Source: Fodinicurvata sp. EGI_FJ10296 (GTDB taxonomy: Bacteria > Pseudomonadota > Alphaproteobacteria > DSM-16000 > Inquilinaceae). Taken from it: 64,000 nucleotides of DNA. Shown in pieces: positions 45,785 to 55,648 of the stretch (position 1 is the stretch's first letter; each line of letters starts with the position of its first letter). The stretch lies in contig NZ_JBFCVL010000004.1 of NCBI RefSeq assembly GCF_040712075.1, positions 434,001 through 498,000 of the forward strand. Direction: 5' to 3'. The translations under genes were made by a program, and so were the position numbers. A model generated the notes under the pieces. The model saw only the letters and a program-made list of their open reading frames with translations, made no database searches and was not told where the DNA came from.

Positions 45785-48475
45785 ATGATGACCGCGAGCC
45801 GCGATAGCCTGGGAACCCGGAGTGAACTGGACGTCAATGGCCGCCGCGTCGGGTATTACAGCCTCGATGCCGCAGAGGCCGCCGGGGCTGGAGCGGTCAC
45901 GCGCATGCCCCGTTCGGCCAAGGTGCTGTACGAGAACCTGCTGCGCCACGAGGACGGCGTAACGGTCACGCGCGACCATCTGACGTCGTTCGCCGAGAAC
46001 GTCGCCGCGACACGCACCGAACGCGAAATCTGGTTCCATCCAACCCGCATCCTGATGAATGACAGCGCCGGCATTCCGCTGATGGCCGATTTCGCCGCGC
46101 TGCGCGGCGCCATGGCGCGCAACGGCGGCGATCCGTCCAAGGTCAACCCGCAGATCCCGTCCGATCTGGTCGTCGACCACTCGGTCATGGTCGACCATTT
46201 CGGCAATGACGAAGCGTTTGCCGCCAATCTCGATCTGGAATTCGAACGCAACGGCGAGCGCTATCGCTTCCTTCGCTGGGCGCAGAACACGTTCGATAAT
46301 TTCCGCGCCGTTCCGCCCGGCACCGGCATCTGCCATCAGGTCAATCTGGAGGCGCTGGCCCGCTGTGTCTGGACGTCCAGCGACGACAACCGCACCACGG
46401 CGTTCCCTGAAACCCTGCTGGGCACGGACAGCCACACCCCGATGATCAACGGCATGGGCGTTCTGGGCTGGGGCGTCGGCGGTATCGAGGCCGGCGCCGC
46501 GATGCTGGGCCAGCCGGTCACCATGACGGTGCCGCGCATCGTCGGCTGCCGGCTGGACGGCCGCCTGCCCGTCGGCGTCACGGCGACCGATCTGGTGCTG
46601 ACCCTGACTGAAACGCTGCGCAATGTCGGCGTGGTCGGCGCGTTCGTCGAGTTCTTCGGCGAGGGGCTGGAAAGCCTGCCGCTGTCGGACCGCGCGACGC
46701 TGGCGAACATGGCGCCGGAATACGGGGCGACCATGGGCTTCTTCCCCTGGGACGCCGAGACGCTGCGCTATCTGGAACAGACCGACCGCGGCGGCGACCA
46801 CCTGGACCTGGTCGAAGCCTATGGCCGCGCTCAGGGCCTGTGGCATGACGCCCACGGCCCGCAACCCGATTTCCCCGAACTCGTCACCGTCGATCTGTCG
46901 TCGATCGTCCCCTGCATTGCCGGGCCGCGCCGCCCGCAGGACCGGATCGCGCTTTCCCGTGCGGCCGAGGCTTTCAAGACCGAGGTGCTGCCGAAACAAA
47001 AGCCACTGCCCGAGGGCGGCGCGCCGGTCGCCGGCCGGGATTGGACGCTGGATCACGGCGATGTCGTTGTGGCGGCGATCACGAGCTGCACCAACACGTC
47101 CAACCCGTCGGTCATGCTGGCCGCCGGATTGCTGGCGAAAAAGGCAGTGGAACGGGGCCTGACCTCGAAGCCATGGGTCAAGACCTCGCTCGCGCCCGGC
47201 TCGCGCGTGGTCACCGACTATCTGGTGGCCACCGGCCTGCAGCCCTATCTCGACCAGTTGGGCTTTCAATGCGTGGGCTACGGCTGCACGACCTGCATGG
47301 GCAATTCCGGCCCGCTGGCGCCGGAAATTGCCGACACGATCCAGAACAACGACGTTGCCGCCGCGGCCGTGCTGTCGGGCAACCGCAATTTCGAAGGCCG
47401 TGTCCATCCGCATGCCCGCATCAACTATATCGGATCGCCGCCGCTGGTCGTCGCCTATGCGATCGCCGGTACCATGGCGCTGGACCTGCTGACGGAACCG
47501 CTCGGCCATGACGGCGACGGCAAGCCGGTCTATTTCTCCGAACTCTGGCCCAGCGACGAAGAATTGATCGCGGTCGTCAACGATGCCCTGACGCCGGAGC
47601 GTTTCCGCGCGCGCTACGGGACGACACTGTTCGAGGGCGATGCCCGGTGGAAGGAATTGTCGGCCCCGGAAGGCGCGCTGTTCGAGTGGCCGGACGACAG
47701 CCTTTACATGAAGGAGCCGCCATTCTTCCTGAATTTGGGCCCGACGCCCGATCCGGTGACCGACATCATCGGCGCCCGGCCGCTGGCAATCCTGGGTGAC
47801 TCGATCACCACCGACCACATATCGCCGGTCGGAACGATCACGCCAACATCCGCCGCCGGCAAGTTCCTGATGGAGCAAGGCGTCAGCGCGAAGGATTTCA
47901 ACTCGTTCGCCGCGCGGCGGGTCAATCACGAGGTCATGACCCGCGGCGCCTTTGCCAATATCCGCCTGCACAACGAGATGGCGCCCGACCACGACGGCGG
48001 CTGGACTCACCATCACCCGTCGGGTGACCTGCTACCGATGCACGAAGCCGCTGCCCGATATAGGGCGGAGGGCGTGCCCCTCGTCGTGATCGCCGGTCGA
48101 GACTATGGCGCCGGGTCGTCGCGTGACTGGGCCGCCAAGGGCACGTGGATACTGGGTGTTCGGGCCGTGATCGCCGAAGGGCTGGAACGCATTCACCGAT
48201 CGAACCTGGTCGGCATGGGCGTCCTGCCGCTGCAGTTCAAGGACGGCGTGACCCGCGAAACCCTGGGCCTCGATGGCACGGAAACGATCACGATCCGGGG
48301 CCTGGACGGCGCCATTACACCGCGCATGGAGGTGACGGCAGAGATCACGCGCGCCGACGGTTCGGTCGAGCGGGTGCCGCTGGTCTGCCGTCTCGATACG
48401 AATATCGAGGTAACCTATTACCAACAGGGCGGCATTCTGCAATACGTGCTGCGCAACGCCATGGGATCGGCATGA
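45785..48475 (+). CDS. Aconitate hydratase (AcnA/AcnD family)
   Basis: The 896-residue enzyme is full length: Fe4S4-cluster cysteines C435 (TSCTNTSNP), C501 and C504 (YGCTTCMGNSG), conserved ICHQVNLEALARCVW, LLGTDSHTPMINGMGVLGWGVGGIEAGAAML, and the swivel domain with GAGSSRDWAAKG. It dehydrates and rehydrates citrate or 2-methylcitrate. The stop overlaps the PrpF start (ATGA), which is the arrangement of acnD-prpF; AcnD makes an isomer of 2-methylaconitate that PrpF converts. ATG 45788 is a second possible start. The gene lies 87 bp after the lyase pair. Confidence 0.9.
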   Translation: MMTASRDSLGTRSELDVNGRRVGYYSLDAAEAAGAGAVTRMPRSAKVLYENLLRHEDGVTVTRDHLTSFAENVAATRTEREIWFHPTRILMNDSAGIPLMADFAALRGAMARNGGDPSKVNPQIPSDLVVDHSVMVDHFGNDEAFAANLDLEFERNGERYRFLRWAQNTFDNFRAVPPGTGICHQVNLEALARCVWTSSDDNRTTAFPETLLGTDSHTPMINGMGVLGWGVGGIEAGAAMLGQPVTMTVPRIVGCRLDGRLPVGVTATDLVLTLTETLRNVGVVGAFVEFFGEGLESLPLSDRATLANMAPEYGATMGFFPWDAETLRYLEQTDRGGDHLDLVEAYGRAQGLWHDAHGPQPDFPELVTVDLSSIVPCIAGPRRPQDRIALSRAAEAFKTEVLPKQKPLPEGGAPVAGRDWTLDHGDVVVAAITSCTNTSNPSVMLAAGLLAKKAVERGLTSKPWVKTSLAPGSRVVTDYLVATGLQPYLDQLGFQCVGYGCTTCMGNSGPLAPEIADTIQNNDVAAAAVLSGNRNFEGRVHPHARINYIGSPPLVVAYAIAGTMALDLLTEPLGHDGDGKPVYFSELWPSDEELIAVVNDALTPERFRARYGTTLFEGDARWKELSAPEGALFEWPDDSLYMKEPPFFLNLGPTPDPVTDIIGARPLAILGDSITTDHISPVGTITPTSAAGKFLMEQGVSAKDFNSFAARRVNHEVMTRGAFANIRLHNEMAPDHDGGWTHHHPSGDLLPMHEAAARYRAEGVPLVVIAGRDYGAGSSRDWAAKGTWILGVRAVIAEGLERIHRSNLVGMGVLPLQFKDGVTRETLGLDGTETITIRGLDGAITPRMEVTAEITRADGSVERVPLVCRLDTNIEVTYYQQGGILQYVLRNAMGSA

Positions 48476-49698
48476 CAATGGCCGCGAACCCTTCGCCCCT
48501 GCGCCGGTTTCCAGCGGTGTTCATGCGCGGCGGGACCAGCAACGCGTTGGTTTTCCAGCCGCGCGACCTGCCCACCGACGCGGCGGAACGCGACGCCGTG
48601 TTCCTGGCGGCGCTGGGCAGCCCCGATCCCGGCAAGCGTCAGCTCGACGGCATGGGCGGGGGCATGTCGTCACTGTCGAAGGCCTGCATCGTCTCGGTGT
48701 CGGACCGTCCCGACGCCGATGTCGACTATACCTTCGCCCAGATCCCGGTGAACGGGTTGCGCGTCGACTACAGCGCCAATTGCGGCAACATGTCGTCGGC
48801 GATCGGTCCGTTCGCGGTCGAACAGGGGCTGGTCGCCGTCAGCGGCAACGAGGCGGTGGTGCGCATCTTCAACACCAACACGAACAAGATCATCGTCAGT
48901 CGCTTTACCGTAGCGGACGGACTGCCCGTCATCGACGGCGAATTCGTCAATCCCGGCGTTGCCGGCAGCGGCGCACCGATCCGGCTGGACTTCGTTCAAC
49001 CGGGCGGCGCCGCGACCGAAAGGTTGCTGCCGACTGGCGCAACACGGGACGTACTGGAACATCCGAACCTGCCGGGCCCGATTACGGTCTCTGTCGTCGA
49101 CGCCACCAATGCCGCTGTTTTCGTCGATGCCGAAAGCCTGGGCGTATCGGCATCGATCACGCCCGACTCCATGGAGGCCGACACGGCGTTGATGGAACGG
49201 CTCGATCTGATCCGCCGGCTGGCCGCCGTCAAGGCCGGCATGGCGCCCGATATTACCGCGGCCGCGCGTATTCCCGGCAATCCGAAGGTCGCGCTGGTCG
49301 GGCCGCCCTCGGCCTATTGCCTGACCTCCGGCGAGGCGGTCGATGCTGACGGCGTGAACATACTGGTAAGGATGCTGTCCATGGGTCAGGCGCACCGGGC
49401 GATACCGTTGACCGGGGCGTTATGCACGGCGACCGCCGCGGCCATCGAGGGCACGGTCGTTCATGCCCGCGCCCGTCCCGTCGACGCCAAAAAGAATGGC
49501 GGGGCTTTCGCCATCGGGCATGCATCCGGCATTCTGCCCGCGGTTGCCGATGTGGAGCGCACAGCGGAAGGCACCTGGACCGCCAACAGCGCCGGTGTCT
49601 TCCGGACCGCCCGACGGCTCATGGAGGGCAACGTTACCGTCTCGGCGGCCCGCGTCGCCGACCTGCTGGGACGATCCCGGGCCGAAGCGGCCGAATAA
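48472..49698 (+). CDS. prpF: PrpF-family 2-methylaconitate isomerase
   Basis: The 408-residue protein has the PrpF opening FPAVFMRGGTSNALVF, a repeated diaminopimelate-epimerase-like fold, the catalytic YSANCGNMSSAIGPFAV with Cys in SANCGN and a second half with AYCLTSGEAVDADGVNI. PrpF interconverts 2-methyl-trans- and cis-aconitate. It is translationally coupled to the aconitase (ATGA). Its position after an AcnA/AcnD-type gene and two lyases matches methylcitrate or related tricarboxylate degradation; methylcitrate synthase is not in the window. Confidence 0.88.
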   Translation: MTMAANPSPLRRFPAVFMRGGTSNALVFQPRDLPTDAAERDAVFLAALGSPDPGKRQLDGMGGGMSSLSKACIVSVSDRPDADVDYTFAQIPVNGLRVDYSANCGNMSSAIGPFAVEQGLVAVSGNEAVVRIFNTNTNKIIVSRFTVADGLPVIDGEFVNPGVAGSGAPIRLDFVQPGGAATERLLPTGATRDVLEHPNLPGPITVSVVDATNAAVFVDAESLGVSASITPDSMEADTALMERLDLIRRLAAVKAGMAPDITAAARIPGNPKVALVGPPSAYCLTSGEAVDADGVNILVRMLSMGQAHRAIPLTGALCTATAAAIEGTVVHARARPVDAKKNGGAFAIGHASGILPAVADVERTAEGTWTANSAGVFRTARRLMEGNVTVSAARVADLLGRSRAEAAE

Positions 49699-49761
49699 GT
49701 CGCGGCTTGTGTTGCGGCAGGCGTGGATTGAAGGGATTGGCTGCATCGTCGGCATCACCCG

Positions 49762-50976
49762 TCACGCTTCACGCATCAGCGTATGCTGGTCGACCAGATA
49801 TCGATCGAACAGAGGCAGACTCGCCGCCCCTAGCGCCCGGCCGATGGAGCCGATCGTGCCGGCCTCGATCTCGGGCATATCAAGGCCCTGCAGGTCGTGG
49901 GCGCCGATGGCGCGGCGGGTCGCCGCGACCAGCCGATCCCGAACATCCCGCGGCATGCCGCCATCGATCACCACCGCCTCGAAGTCGATCATCGATACAG
50001 ACGCTACGATGGCATGCGCCAGTCCCCGGGCGACGGCGGTGATCCACCGCTCGACATGATCGTCGATGGCGGCCCAATCGCCGGACGCCTGCCATAGCGG
50101 CGACGGATCCTGGCCGGCCGCCAGCAGCATGCGTTCCAGCACCAGCAACGAGGCCTGATCGATGAGCTGTTCGGGTTTGCCGCCGGGTCCGGGAACGGGC
50201 ATCGAGCCCAGCGCGCCGGCATTGCCCGTGCGCCCGGTATAGAGGCTACCGTTCAGGACGATGCCGCCGCCGATGAAGGTGCCGATGTAGAAATAGATGA
50301 AATCCTGTCGGCCCGTTTGATCGCCGAACAGCAGTTCCGCGGCACAGGCCGCCGTGGCATCGTTCTGAAGATATACCGGATAGCTGCAGACATCGGCGAT
50401 TTCCGCGCGCATGTCGACATGGCGCCACTGATCCATGGCGTCGGCGGGAGCGCCGACTTCCTCGTGCCAGTTCCAGAGTTGAAAGGGCATGGCGACACCG
50501 AAACCGGCGATCCGCTGGCGCAGATCGGCATCAAGCTCGTCTATCAGAGACTCCATACCTTCGGCCACGAAGGTGATAATGGCGCGCGGATCGGGAAAGC
50601 GATAAGCGCGACGGCATTTGCCGCGCACAGTGCCCAGAAAATCGATCAGTACCAGCTCGGCGCTCCGGCGCCCGACCTTGAGGCCCAGACAGAAGGCACC
50701 GTCGGCGTTGATCGACAGCGGAACCGACGGCTGGCCGACCTTGCCGCGAATGGGATCGCCCCTGATCAGCAAAGCCTCAGCCTCCAGCGCGCGCATGATT
50801 ACCGAGATCGTCTGCGCCGACAAGCCGGTCATCCTTGCCAGTTCCGTCTTGACCAGAATACCGTGACGACGCACCAGGCTGAGCACCAGCCGTTCGTTAT
50901 AGGCCCGCATGCCGCTCTGGTTCGAACCACGCAGCTGCTGGCCCCCGGGCTGCGTCAGCCCACCCGCTCCCACCAT
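49762..50976 (-). CDS. ROK family transcriptional regulator
   Basis: The 404-residue protein has an N-terminal winged helix (about residues 28-80, VKTELARMTGLSAQTISVIMRALEAE) and a ROK sugar-kinase-like domain with FCLGLKVGRRSAELVLID, YPVYLQNDATAACAAELLFGD and the catalytic FIGGGIVLNGSLYTGRTGNAGALG. The zinc motif CxCGxxGC common in ROK proteins is missing; GPGGKPEQLID follows instead. NagC/XylR-type members repress sugar operons and lose binding with sugar or sugar phosphate. It is divergent from the second CUT2 transporter, with a long palindrome in the gap. Confidence 0.88.
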   Translation of the reverse strand: MVGAGGLTQPGGQQLRGSNQSGMRAYNERLVLSLVRRHGILVKTELARMTGLSAQTISVIMRALEAEALLIRGDPIRGKVGQPSVPLSINADGAFCLGLKVGRRSAELVLIDFLGTVRGKCRRAYRFPDPRAIITFVAEGMESLIDELDADLRQRIAGFGVAMPFQLWNWHEEVGAPADAMDQWRHVDMRAEIADVCSYPVYLQNDATAACAAELLFGDQTGRQDFIYFYIGTFIGGGIVLNGSLYTGRTGNAGALGSMPVPGPGGKPEQLIDQASLLVLERMLLAAGQDPSPLWQASGDWAAIDDHVERWITAVARGLAHAIVASVSMIDFEAVVIDGGMPRDVRDRLVAATRRAIGAHDLQGLDMPEIEAGTIGSIGRALGAASLPLFDRYLVDQHTLMREA

Positions 50977-51100
50977 GCCGGGTCACCTCTTCCCATTTCA
51001 GGTCTTTCCCATTTCCGGCCCCACTGCCCGTCCCATTTCCTGGACGGCCTGTTTCGACTGTTGTCCCTGGAGGCGACCGGAACGATGCGGCGGGTACCGG

Positions 51101-51145
51101 CACCTGTCAATCAATAAATCAGAGTGATTTGTTTATTGACAGGTG
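51101..51145. promoter_or_regulatory. 45-bp near-perfect palindrome, probable ROK operator
   Basis: The arms 51101-51121 and 51125-51145 are inverted copies of 21 bp with only two mismatches around the centre GAG. The core is AATAAATCA...TGATTTGTTT, like the AT-rich operators of NagC/XylR-type ROK repressors. It lies 124 bp from the ROK start and 109 bp from the binding-protein start, so it can control both genes. Confidence 0.7.
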
Positions 51146-51254
51146 AGTGGGATGGTGTTCGTTCAGGATAGCGTGAAGGATCGTAGACACGACAATCTAT
51201 CCGACGCGATCCCCGGAAATCGGGGCGAGGAAACACTCAAGGGAGGCTGACATC

Positions 51255-52289
51255 ATGAAAAGATCCATTGCCCTTGCGTCAACGGTTCTCGGTACCGCCA
51301 TGCTTGCCATGGCCGCTACCGGGCCCGCGAACGCAGACGACCAGATCGGCGCATGCCTGATCACCAAGACCGATATCAATCCGTTCTTCGTCAAGATGTA
51401 GGAAGGCGCCACCCAGGCCGCCGAAGAGTTGGGCGTCGAACTGTCTACCTATGCCGGGCGCGTCGACGGCGACCACCAGACACAGGTCGCAGCGGTGGAA
51501 TCCTGCATCGCGGCCGGCGTCAGCGGCATCCTGATCACTGCCTCCGATACCAAGGCCATCGTCGATGTCGTGGAAACGGCGCGAGAGAACGGCATTCTGG
51601 TCATCGCGCTCGATACGCCGCTTGAGCCCATTGACGCTGCCGACGCGACTTTTGCCACCGACAATTTCAAGGCGGGCGAACTGATCGGCCAATGGGCCGC
51701 CGCCCAGCTCGGCGACGATGCGGCGAATGCCCGGATCGCGATGCTGGACCTGTCTGCCAGCCAGCCATCGGTCGATGTCCTGCGAAACCAGGGCTTCCTG
51801 ACCGGCTTCGGCATTGACGTCAACGATCCCAACCTGATCGGGGACGAAGACGATGACCGCATCATTGGTAACGACGTCACGGCCGGCAACGAAGAAGGCG
51901 GCCGCACGGCCATGGAGAACCTGCTTCAGGTCGATCCCGACATCAACGTCGTCTACACCATTAACGAGCCAGCCGCCGCCGGTGCCTATGAATCGCTGCG
52001 GGCATTCGGCCGGCAGGACGACGTCCTTCTCGTCTCGATTGATGGCGGTTGTCCGGGAGTGCAGAACGTCGCCGAAGGGATCATCGGCGCGACCGCACAA
52101 CAATACCCGCTTGAAATGGCTGCTCTGGGCATTGAAGCAATCGTCGAATATGCAGAAACGGGCGAAGTCGCCGAGCCGACGCCGGGTCTCGATTTTTATG
52201 ACACGGGCGTTCAACTCGTGACCGACCAACCGGTCGACGGCATCGAGTCCATCGATAGCGAAGAGGGCGCCGAGCTCTGCTGGGGGTAG
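51255..52289 (+). pseudogene. CUT2 sugar-binding protein gene interrupted by an in-frame TAG at codon 49
   Basis: The frame opens with an intact signal peptide (MKRSIALASTVLG... to NADDQ) and reads on through INPFFVKM, then meets TAG at 51399-51401 and continues without frameshift as [19 protein letters not shown] to a normal stop at 52289. In related binding proteins this spot reads FVKM-[K/R/Q]-EGA, so one base change (AAG or CAG to TAG) explains it. The rest of the fold ([16 protein letters not shown] etc.) is intact, and the permease and ATPase genes are intact. It is either a fresh nonsense mutation, a sequencing error, or a readthrough/suppressed codon. Whole-length it would be about 344 residues. 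Confidence 0.8.
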
Positions 52290-52453
52290 CAAGCAGGCAA
52301 GGCGACGGTACCGGGACAGGCGTTGCCGTCCGTCCCGGGGCCCGCTTTTCGCAAGAAGCGCCACATCGACACTGATTCCAGCAGATGACAGCCCGTTCCG
52401 GCAAGGCGGCGTTTCGGTGGTCAGCATTCGGTTGGGCGAAACGGGAGGACTCG

Positions 52454-53536
52454 ATGAGCAGCATCGACGAACGTGCCGACGGAAATCAGCGCTATGACGG
52501 AAGTGCCGATCTCGGCGGTCAAGGCACGGCCGAGTTCGAGCCGCGCCATCATTCGATCATCGACCGGATCCAGCATTTCCTCCACGGCAATCCGACGATG
52601 GTGCCCATCATCGTGCTCGTCGTCAGCATCGTCGCCTTCGGGTTTATCGCTGGCGATCGCTTCTTTTCGGCCTTCAATCTTTCCCTGATCATCCGGCAGG
52701 TGGCGATCATCGGCATCCTGGCGGCGGCGCAGAGCCTGGTTATTCTGACCGCCGGCATCGACCTGTCGGTGGCTGCGATCATGGTCCTGATGTCGGTGAT
52801 CATGGGTAGCCTGGCCGTAAATTTCGGCATACCGGCGCCGATTGCCATTGTCGTCGGGTTCGCGGGCGGCATTGCCGCCGGGGCGATGAACGGCCTTCTG
52901 GTGACCAAGCTGAAGTTGCCGCCGTTCATCACGACGCTCGGCACATGGAACGTCTTTTTCGCCGTCAATCTGTGGCTTTCCGGCGCCCAATCGATCCGCA
53001 GCCAATCGATCGACGAGCAAGCACCGCTGCTGAAGATCTTCGGGAACACCTTCAGCATGTTCGGTGCCCAGTTCTCGTACGGGTCGATCCTGCTGATCGC
53101 GGTGTTCGCCGCGCTCTGGTATCTGCTGAACCGTACCGCCTGGGGCCGGCACGTCTATGCCGTCGGCGACGACCGTGAGGCCGCCGAACTGTCAGGCATC
53201 CGCACCAACCGCGTGCTGATTTCCGTCTATGCGCTCGCCGGGTTCGTGTGCGCGCTGGCCGCCTGGGCGTCCATCGGCCGGGTTGGGTCGGTCTCGCCGC
53301 AAAGCTTCTACGAAGGCAACCTGCAATCGATCACCGCCGTCGTCATCGGCGGCATTTCATTGTTCGGCGGGCGTGGCTCGATCATGGGTCCACTCGTCGG
53401 GGCGCTGATCGTGGGCGTCTTCCAGTCGGGTCTGCGGCTCGCCGGGGTGGACGTCCTGTGGCAGGTGTTCGCCATCGGCTGGCTGATCATCATCGCGGTC
53501 GCCATCGACCAGTGGATAAGAAAGGTTTCGGCATGA
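52454..53536 (+). CDS. Sugar ABC transporter permease (CUT2 type)
   Basis: The 360-residue permease has a 55-residue hydrophilic N-terminal region followed by about 9-10 helices and CUT2 motifs: SLVILTAGIDLSVAAIMVL, KLKLPPFITTLGTWNVFFAVN, and ITAVVIGGISLFGGRGSIMG, the region that contacts the ATPase. GGAGGA lies upstream of ATG 52454. The gene is intact and is coupled to the ATPase (ATGA). It serves the interrupted binding-protein gene upstream. Confidence 0.92.
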   Translation: MSSIDERADGNQRYDGSADLGGQGTAEFEPRHHSIIDRIQHFLHGNPTMVPIIVLVVSIVAFGFIAGDRFFSAFNLSLIIRQVAIIGILAAAQSLVILTAGIDLSVAAIMVLMSVIMGSLAVNFGIPAPIAIVVGFAGGIAAGAMNGLLVTKLKLPPFITTLGTWNVFFAVNLWLSGAQSIRSQSIDEQAPLLKIFGNTFSMFGAQFSYGSILLIAVFAALWYLLNRTAWGRHVYAVGDDREAAELSGIRTNRVLISVYALAGFVCALAAWASIGRVGSVSPQSFYEGNLQSITAVVIGGISLFGGRGSIMGPLVGALIVGVFQSGLRLAGVDVLWQVFAIGWLIIIAVAIDQWIRKVSA

Positions 53537-54324
53537 CGGACGCGACCGGAAAACAACCCATGCTTTCGGCGCGGGGCGTGGTCAAACGCTATGGCCGCGT
53601 CGTCGCGCTCAATCACGCCGATTTCGAACTCTATCCCGGCGAGGTTCTGGCCGTGATCGGCGACAACGGCGCCGGCAAGACGTCGCTGATCAAGGCGTTA
53701 TCGGGCGCCATCACTATCGACGAAGGGGAAATGGTGCTGAACGGCGCGCCGGTTCGGTTCCAGTCGCCGATGGAAGCGCGCGAAGCCGGAATCGAGACCG
53801 TATACCAGACCCTTGCGCTGTCGCCGGCGCTATCGATCGCCGACAACATGTTCCTCGGCCGCGAGATCCGCAAATCCGGCCCGCTCGGCTCGATCTTTCG
53901 CATGCTCGACCGGACCCGGATGGAAAAGCTGGCGCGCGAAAAGCTGTCCGATCTGGGCCTGATGACGATCCAGAACATCGCCCAGCCGGTGGAAACCCTT
54001 TCCGGCGGGCAGCGCCAAGGCGTCGCCGTCGCGCGTGCGGCGGCCTTCGGATCGAAGGTGATCATCATGGACGAACCGACCGCCGCGCTGGGCGTCAAGG
54101 AATCGCGCCGCGTACTCGATCTCATTCAGGATGTGCGGGCCCGCGGTATTCCGATCGTGCTGATCTCGCACAACATGCCCCATGTGTTCGAAGTCGCGGA
54201 CCGGATACACATCCACCGACTTGGGCGGCGCCTGTGCGTCATCGATCCCAAGGCACACTCGATGTCGGACGCTGTCGCGTTCATGACCGGGGCCAAGGCC
54301 CCGCCCGAGACGGTTGCGGCGTAA
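53533..54324 (+). CDS. Sugar ABC transporter ATP-binding protein (FrcA type)
   Basis: The 263-residue single-domain ATPase has Walker A GDNGAGKT, signature LSGGQRQG, Walker B VIIMDEPTAALGVKE and H-loop ISHNMPH. This is the classical FrcA pattern (fructose/mannose/ribose importers). Its ATG overlaps the permease stop by 4 nt. It is the last gene of the operon; folE converges on it with a 60 bp gap. Confidence 0.93.
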   Translation: MTDATGKQPMLSARGVVKRYGRVVALNHADFELYPGEVLAVIGDNGAGKTSLIKALSGAITIDEGEMVLNGAPVRFQSPMEAREAGIETVYQTLALSPALSIADNMFLGREIRKSGPLGSIFRMLDRTRMEKLAREKLSDLGLMTIQNIAQPVETLSGGQRQGVAVARAAAFGSKVIIMDEPTAALGVKESRRVLDLIQDVRARGIPIVLISHNMPHVFEVADRIHIHRLGRRLCVIDPKAHSMSDAVAFMTGAKAPPETVAA

Positions 54325-54384
54325 ACGTATCGGCTGCGCCGACGCAAACGTGATAGGGCGTTGGGCAGCGGTCTGTTCGCGCCC

Positions 54385-55089
54385 CTATCTGTGGCCAATC
54401 ATCGAACGGAATTCCCGGCGCAGTTCCGGATCGGTCCTGAACACGCCGCGCATCTGGCTGGTCGCCATGCTGGTGCCTTCCTTGCGGATGCCGCGGCACG
54501 TCATGCAGTGATGCTCGCTTTCAAGGATCACGGCCACGCCGCGCGGGGCGAGCCCCTCGTCGATCGTGTTGGCGATCTGGGCGGTCATCTTTTCCTGAAT
54601 TTGCAGTCGCTTGGCATAGGCTTCGACCACGCGGGCCAGTTTGCTGATCCCCACCACGCGGCGGTCGGGCAGATAGGCAATATGGGCTTTGCCGAGGATC
54701 GGCACCATGTGGTGCTCGCAGTGGCTTTCGAAGCCGATATCGCGCAGCACGACCATTTCGTCATAGCCATCGACTTCGCCAAAGGTCCGCTTGAGCATCT
54801 CCAGCGGATCGGCCGTATAGCCGGCGAAGAATTCTTCATACGCCTTCACGACGCGGGACGGCGTGTCGACCAGCCCTTCCCGCTCGGGATCCTCGCCGAT
54901 CCACCCCAGCAATGTCCGCACGGCCTCTTCCGCCTCGGCACGGGTGGGACGCCGTTGCGACGACCCGACGGCGGTACGGTCCAAACAAGACTCGGTTACT
55001 GAAGTGATGGCATGTCCGTTATAGGCCACGGCCGATCCCCTTGAATGCTGATCAATGAACTGGGTCGGAACATCAGAGATTTTACGCAT
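54385..55089 (-). CDS. folE: GTP cyclohydrolase I
   Basis: The protein has the GTP cyclohydrolase I core: zinc ligands Cys124 and His127 (SHCEHHMVP) and Cys195 (HHCMTCRG), with [10 protein letters not shown] and the active-site EDPEREGL...TPSRV region. It opens GTP to dihydroneopterin triphosphate, the first step to tetrahydrofolate. Numbering is for ATG 55089 (234 residues); a TTG at 55125 would add 12 residues. The conserved domain starts near residue 48, so the start does not affect function. Beside it are ApaG and other housekeeping genes. Confidence 0.94.
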   Translation of the reverse strand: MRKISDVPTQFIDQHSRGSAVAYNGHAITSVTESCLDRTAVGSSQRRPTRAEAEEAVRTLLGWIGEDPEREGLVDTPSRVVKAYEEFFAGYTADPLEMLKRTFGEVDGYDEMVVLRDIGFESHCEHHMVPILGKAHIAYLPDRRVVGISKLARVVEAYAKRLQIQEKMTAQIANTIDEGLAPRGVAVILESEHHCMTCRGIRKEGTSMATSQMRGVFRTDPELRREFRSMIGHR

Positions 55090-55166
55090 GATTGCATGAA
55101 ATGTGCCGGCCTCCTCATGAGTCAAGACCGTCCGACCCCTTCTTTCGCTGCCGAGGCGCTTGCCGC

Positions 55167-55559
55167 TTAGTTGACCATAGCGCCGTCATGCGGGCTGTCG
55201 AGTGAGAAAGCCGGTATGGTAACGTCAAAGGCATCACCCTGATCGGTTTCCATCTGATAGCTGCCCTGCATCATACCCGACGGCGTCACCAATGGCGTTC
55301 CGCTGGAATATTCGAAGCTTTCGCCCGGCGGCAATGTCGGTTCCACCCCCACGACGCCCTGCCCTTCGACAGTCTGGACGATGCCGCGATTGTCGGTTAT
55401 CCGCCAACGCCGCGTTCTGAGCTGAACGGTATCGCTGCCCTTGTTCTCGATCCGGATATGATAGGCCCAGACGAATCGACCCTCCGGCGGTGACGACTGA
55501 TCCTCCAGGAAGGTTGCCTTCACCGAGACCTCTATTCCACGCGTTACTGCCTTATACAT
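55167..55559 (-). CDS. apaG: ApaG family protein
   Basis: The 130-residue protein is a full ApaG/DUF525 beta-sandwich: [56 protein letters not shown]-like [22 protein letters not shown] and MMQGSYQME. Members bind small ligands and some metal; the role in Co2+ resistance and Mg2+ efflux is known in Salmonella but not clear here. The gene lies between folE and a lipoprotein, on the same strand. Confidence 0.95.
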   Translation of the reverse strand: MYKAVTRGIEVSVKATFLEDQSSPPEGRFVWAYHIRIENKGSDTVQLRTRRWRITDNRGIVQTVEGQGVVGVEPTLPPGESFEYSSGTPLVTPSGMMQGSYQMETDQGDAFDVTIPAFSLDSPHDGAMVN

Positions 55560-55648
55560 TCCACGATCCTGACATGGCGGGCCTCTTCGAACTACCCCCT
55601 ATGGACACCAGCCCCACTCTACCCTTCGATCCACTGACCCGCATACCG

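Noticed and set aside
45716-48016. A 766-residue minus-strand frame opposite the aconitase
   Set aside because: The opposite strand carries a full aconitase with all cluster cysteines. The antisense frame has no recognisable motif.
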